Of a DNA stretch of 7,820 bases, positions 6,093-7,820 are shown one piece after another. Every line of letters starts with the position of its first letter. Position 1 is the stretch's first letter. The stretch is from Firmicutes bacterium UBA3914 (lineage in GTDB: Bacteria > Bacillota > Limnochordia > Darwinibacteriales > Darwinibacteriaceae). The notes below the pieces were generated by a model. The model had not been told where the DNA came from. It searched no databases and saw nothing but the letters and a program-made list of their open reading frames with translations. Position numbers and translations under genes: made by a program. The stretch is from NCBI GenBank assembly GCA_002391385.1, contig DGEY01000065.1:23366-31185 (forward strand), given 5' to 3'.

Positions 6093-7763
6093 ATGCTAAG
6101 TGACATTGAAATTGCCCAACAGGCCAAGCTGCGCCCCATTACCGAAATTGCGGCGAAGCTTTCTCTGTCGGAAGACGATATTGAGCTGTACGGGAAGTAC
6201 AAAGCCAAGGTGAGCAATGCGGTCTATGATCGGCTGAAAGACAAACCTAGCGGGAAGCTGATCTACACAACCGCGATCACCGCCACCCCCGCAGGTGAGG
6301 GTAAGACGGTGACCACCATCGGACTCACCCAGGCCCTGGGGAGATTGGGCAAAAACGTGGCGGCCTGCATCCGGGAACCATCTTTGGGTCCCACCTTCGG
6401 GATTAAGGGCGGCGCCGCCGGCGGCGGTTATTCCCAAGTTGTGCCCATGGAAGATATCAACCTCCACTTTACCGGGGATATCCATGCGGTGACCACAGCC
6501 CACAACCTGCTCGCGGCCATGCTGGACAATCACATTGCCCAGGGCAATGCCTTGAACATCGATCCCAAGCGCATTGTGCTCCGCAGGGTCCTGGACATCA
6601 ACGACAGGCAGCTGCGGAATATCGTGATCGGCCTGGGCGGCCTGGGCGATGGCTATGTGCGGGAAGCCGGCTTTGACATTTCGGTAGCTTCGGAAATCAT
6701 GGCCATTTTGTGCCTGGCCAGCGATCTCCAGGATCTCAAGGAGCGGGTTGGCCGGATGCTGGTGGCCTATACCTACGATCGCAAGCCCGTTTACGCCCGG
6801 GACCTGAAGGCGGAAGGCGCCATCGCCGTGATCATGAAGGATGCCATCAAGCCCAACTTAGTGCAGACCCTGGAAGGCCAGCCGGTGTTCATCCACGGCG
6901 GACCCTTTGCCAACATCGCCCACGGCAACAACAGCATCATCGCCACCCGCCTGGCTTTGAAGCTGGCCGACTACGTTGTGACCGAGGGCGGTTTTGCCTC
7001 TGACTTAGGTGCCGAGAAGTTCTTCGACATCGTCCACGGCTATTCCGGCCTGAAGCCCGACGTGGCGGTGCTGGTGGTTTCGGTGCGGGCCTTGAACATG
7101 CACGGCGGAGTGCCCAAAGAAGAGGTGCAGGTGACCAATTTGGAGGCTCTGCGCAAGGGCTTGGCCAATCTCGACAAGCATGTGGAAAATCTCAAGAAGT
7201 TCGGCCTGCCCATCGTCGTGGCCATCAACCAGTTCCCCACGGATACACCTGAGGAGCTGGAGCTGGTGCGCCAGCACTGTGCGGAGCTGGGTGTGCGCAG
7301 CGCCATTTCCCAAGTGGTGGCCAAGGGCGGAGCAGGCGGCGAGGAACTGGCTAAAACAGTACTGGAGGTTCTGGAGAGTGAACCGGCCCAGTTTGAGCCC
7401 CTCTACGACTGGAAGCTGCCCATTAAGTCCAAGCTGGAAATTCTGGCTAAGGAGATCTACGGGGCGGATGATGTGGTCTACACGCCCAAGGCTGAGCGGT
7501 CCATCCGGGATCTCACCAAGCTGGGCTATGGAGAGCTGCCGGTGTGCGTGGCTAAGACGCAGCACTCCATCTCGGATAATCCCAAGCTCAAGGGAGTGCC
7601 CAAGGGCTGGAAGCTGACCATCACCGATGTCCGCCCGTCGCTGGGAGCTGGCTTTTTGGTGTGCTTAGCAGGTGATATCATGACCATGCCAGGTCTACCC
7701 GCCAAGCCCGCCGCGGAGAATGTGGACATCGACGCGGAAGGCCGGATTACAGGCCTGTTCTAG
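6093..7763 (+). CDS. fhs: Formate-tetrahydrofolate ligase (10-formyl-THF synthetase)
   Basis: This 556-residue cytoplasmic enzyme has the standard length for monofunctional bacterial Fhs. It joins formate to tetrahydrofolate with ATP to give 10-formyl-THF, the entry step of the methyl branch of acetogenesis and of the reductive glycine route, and a purine-supply step elsewhere; it can also run in reverse to make ATP. The ATP loop TPAGEGKT is at 65-72, and the first family signature (GIKGGAAGGGY) ends EPSLGPTFGIKGGAAGGGY at 95-113. The second signature at 328-339 reads VVSVRALNMHGG, departing from the usual VATVRALK-type pattern at three positions. A strong GAGGAGG site (6079-6085) lies 7 bases before the ATG. 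It is the last gene of the run, with no clear terminator after it inside the window. Confidence 0.97.
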   Translation: MLSDIEIAQQAKLRPITEIAAKLSLSEDDIELYGKYKAKVSNAVYDRLKDKPSGKLIYTTAITATPAGEGKTVTTIGLTQALGRLGKNVAACIREPSLGPTFGIKGGAAGGGYSQVVPMEDINLHFTGDIHAVTTAHNLLAAMLDNHIAQGNALNIDPKRIVLRRVLDINDRQLRNIVIGLGGLGDGYVREAGFDISVASEIMAILCLASDLQDLKERVGRMLVAYTYDRKPVYARDLKAEGAIAVIMKDAIKPNLVQTLEGQPVFIHGGPFANIAHGNNSIIATRLALKLADYVVTEGGFASDLGAEKFFDIVHGYSGLKPDVAVLVVSVRALNMHGGVPKEEVQVTNLEALRKGLANLDKHVENLKKFGLPIVVAINQFPTDTPEELELVRQHCAELGVRSAISQVVAKGGAGGEELAKTVLEVLESEPAQFEPLYDWKLPIKSKLEILAKEIYGADDVVYTPKAERSIRDLTKLGYGELPVCVAKTQHSISDNPKLKGVPKGWKLTITDVRPSLGAGFLVCLAGDIMTMPGLPAKPAAENVDIDAEGRITGLF

Positions 7764-7785
7764 GGCTGAGCTCTGCTGGGCGGGG

Positions 7786-7805
7786 GTAACTTAGTGTAAA
7801 GTTAC
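7786..7805. repeat. Perfect 7-6-7 inverted repeat, possible operator
   Basis: GTAACTT (7786-7792) and AAGTTAC (7799-7805) are exact reverse complements separated by six bases (AGTGTA). The stem is AT-rich and is not followed by a T-run, so it is a poor terminator. It lies 22 bases after the fhs stop in non-coding DNA, where a regulator site for the next gene would be expected. It does not match the Rex consensus, and I cannot name a regulator for it. Confidence 0.4.
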
Positions 7806-7820
7806 TGTAGGACAGGCAAT

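Noticed and set aside
6404..6430. GGC-rich, repeat-like and palindromic stretch in fhs
   Set aside because: It encodes the conserved glycine-rich first signature of the ligase, so codon use explains it.
6629..6652. Tandem GGCCTGGGC repeat in fhs
   Set aside because: It encodes a Gly-Leu-Gly-Gly-Leu-Gly-Asp-Gly segment consistent with the intact Fhs frame and is only two units long.

Overview
The window reads as ordinary chromosomal DNA from a GC-rich Firmicute, most likely an anaerobe. The pointers are strong AGGAGG-type ribosome sites, GTG and TTG starts, the HtrA / CxxH-CxxC small protein / RlmH neighbourhood known from Bacillus-type genomes, a Rex redox repressor, and an Fhs-type formate-tetrahydrofolate ligase. 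Genus cannot be told from this sequence. Every supported gene is on the + strand, and nearly all of the DNA is coding. I see no insertion sequence, prophage, CRISPR array, rRNA or tRNA.

Region 1 (1-2082) is a binding-protein-dependent ABC importer of the iron-siderophore/heme/cobalamin type. It holds the C-terminal end of the substrate-binding protein (5' end outside the window), a FecCD/BtuC-type permease and its ATPase. The genes overlap by 4 and 8 bases, so they are translationally coupled. Region 2 (2137-3270) is a membrane-anchored HtrA-family serine protease with one PDZ domain, followed directly by a Rho-independent terminator.

Region 3 (about 3283-7763) begins with a candidate extended -10 promoter just past that terminator. 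It then has five closely spaced genes: a 55-residue CxxH/CxxC protein, rlmH (23S rRNA pseudouridine methyltransferase), rex (NADH-sensing repressor), lpdA (dihydrolipoyl dehydrogenase) and fhs (formate-tetrahydrofolate ligase). Gaps are 12, 22, 16 and 49 bases with no terminator between them, so one transcript is plausible. The rex-lpdA-fhs part places a sensor of NADH/NAD+ beside an NADH-producing enzyme and a one-carbon enzyme. That suits glycine cleavage/synthesis or acetogenic C1 metabolism, but this is inference.

The last 57 bases hold no gene, but contain a perfect 7-6-7 inverted repeat that may be an operator for the next gene.

I found no clearly new biological system. The most useful points are the very short conserved CxxH/CxxC gene, the corrected rex start, the redox/C1 cluster, changes in the second formate-ligase signature, and the terminal palindrome.
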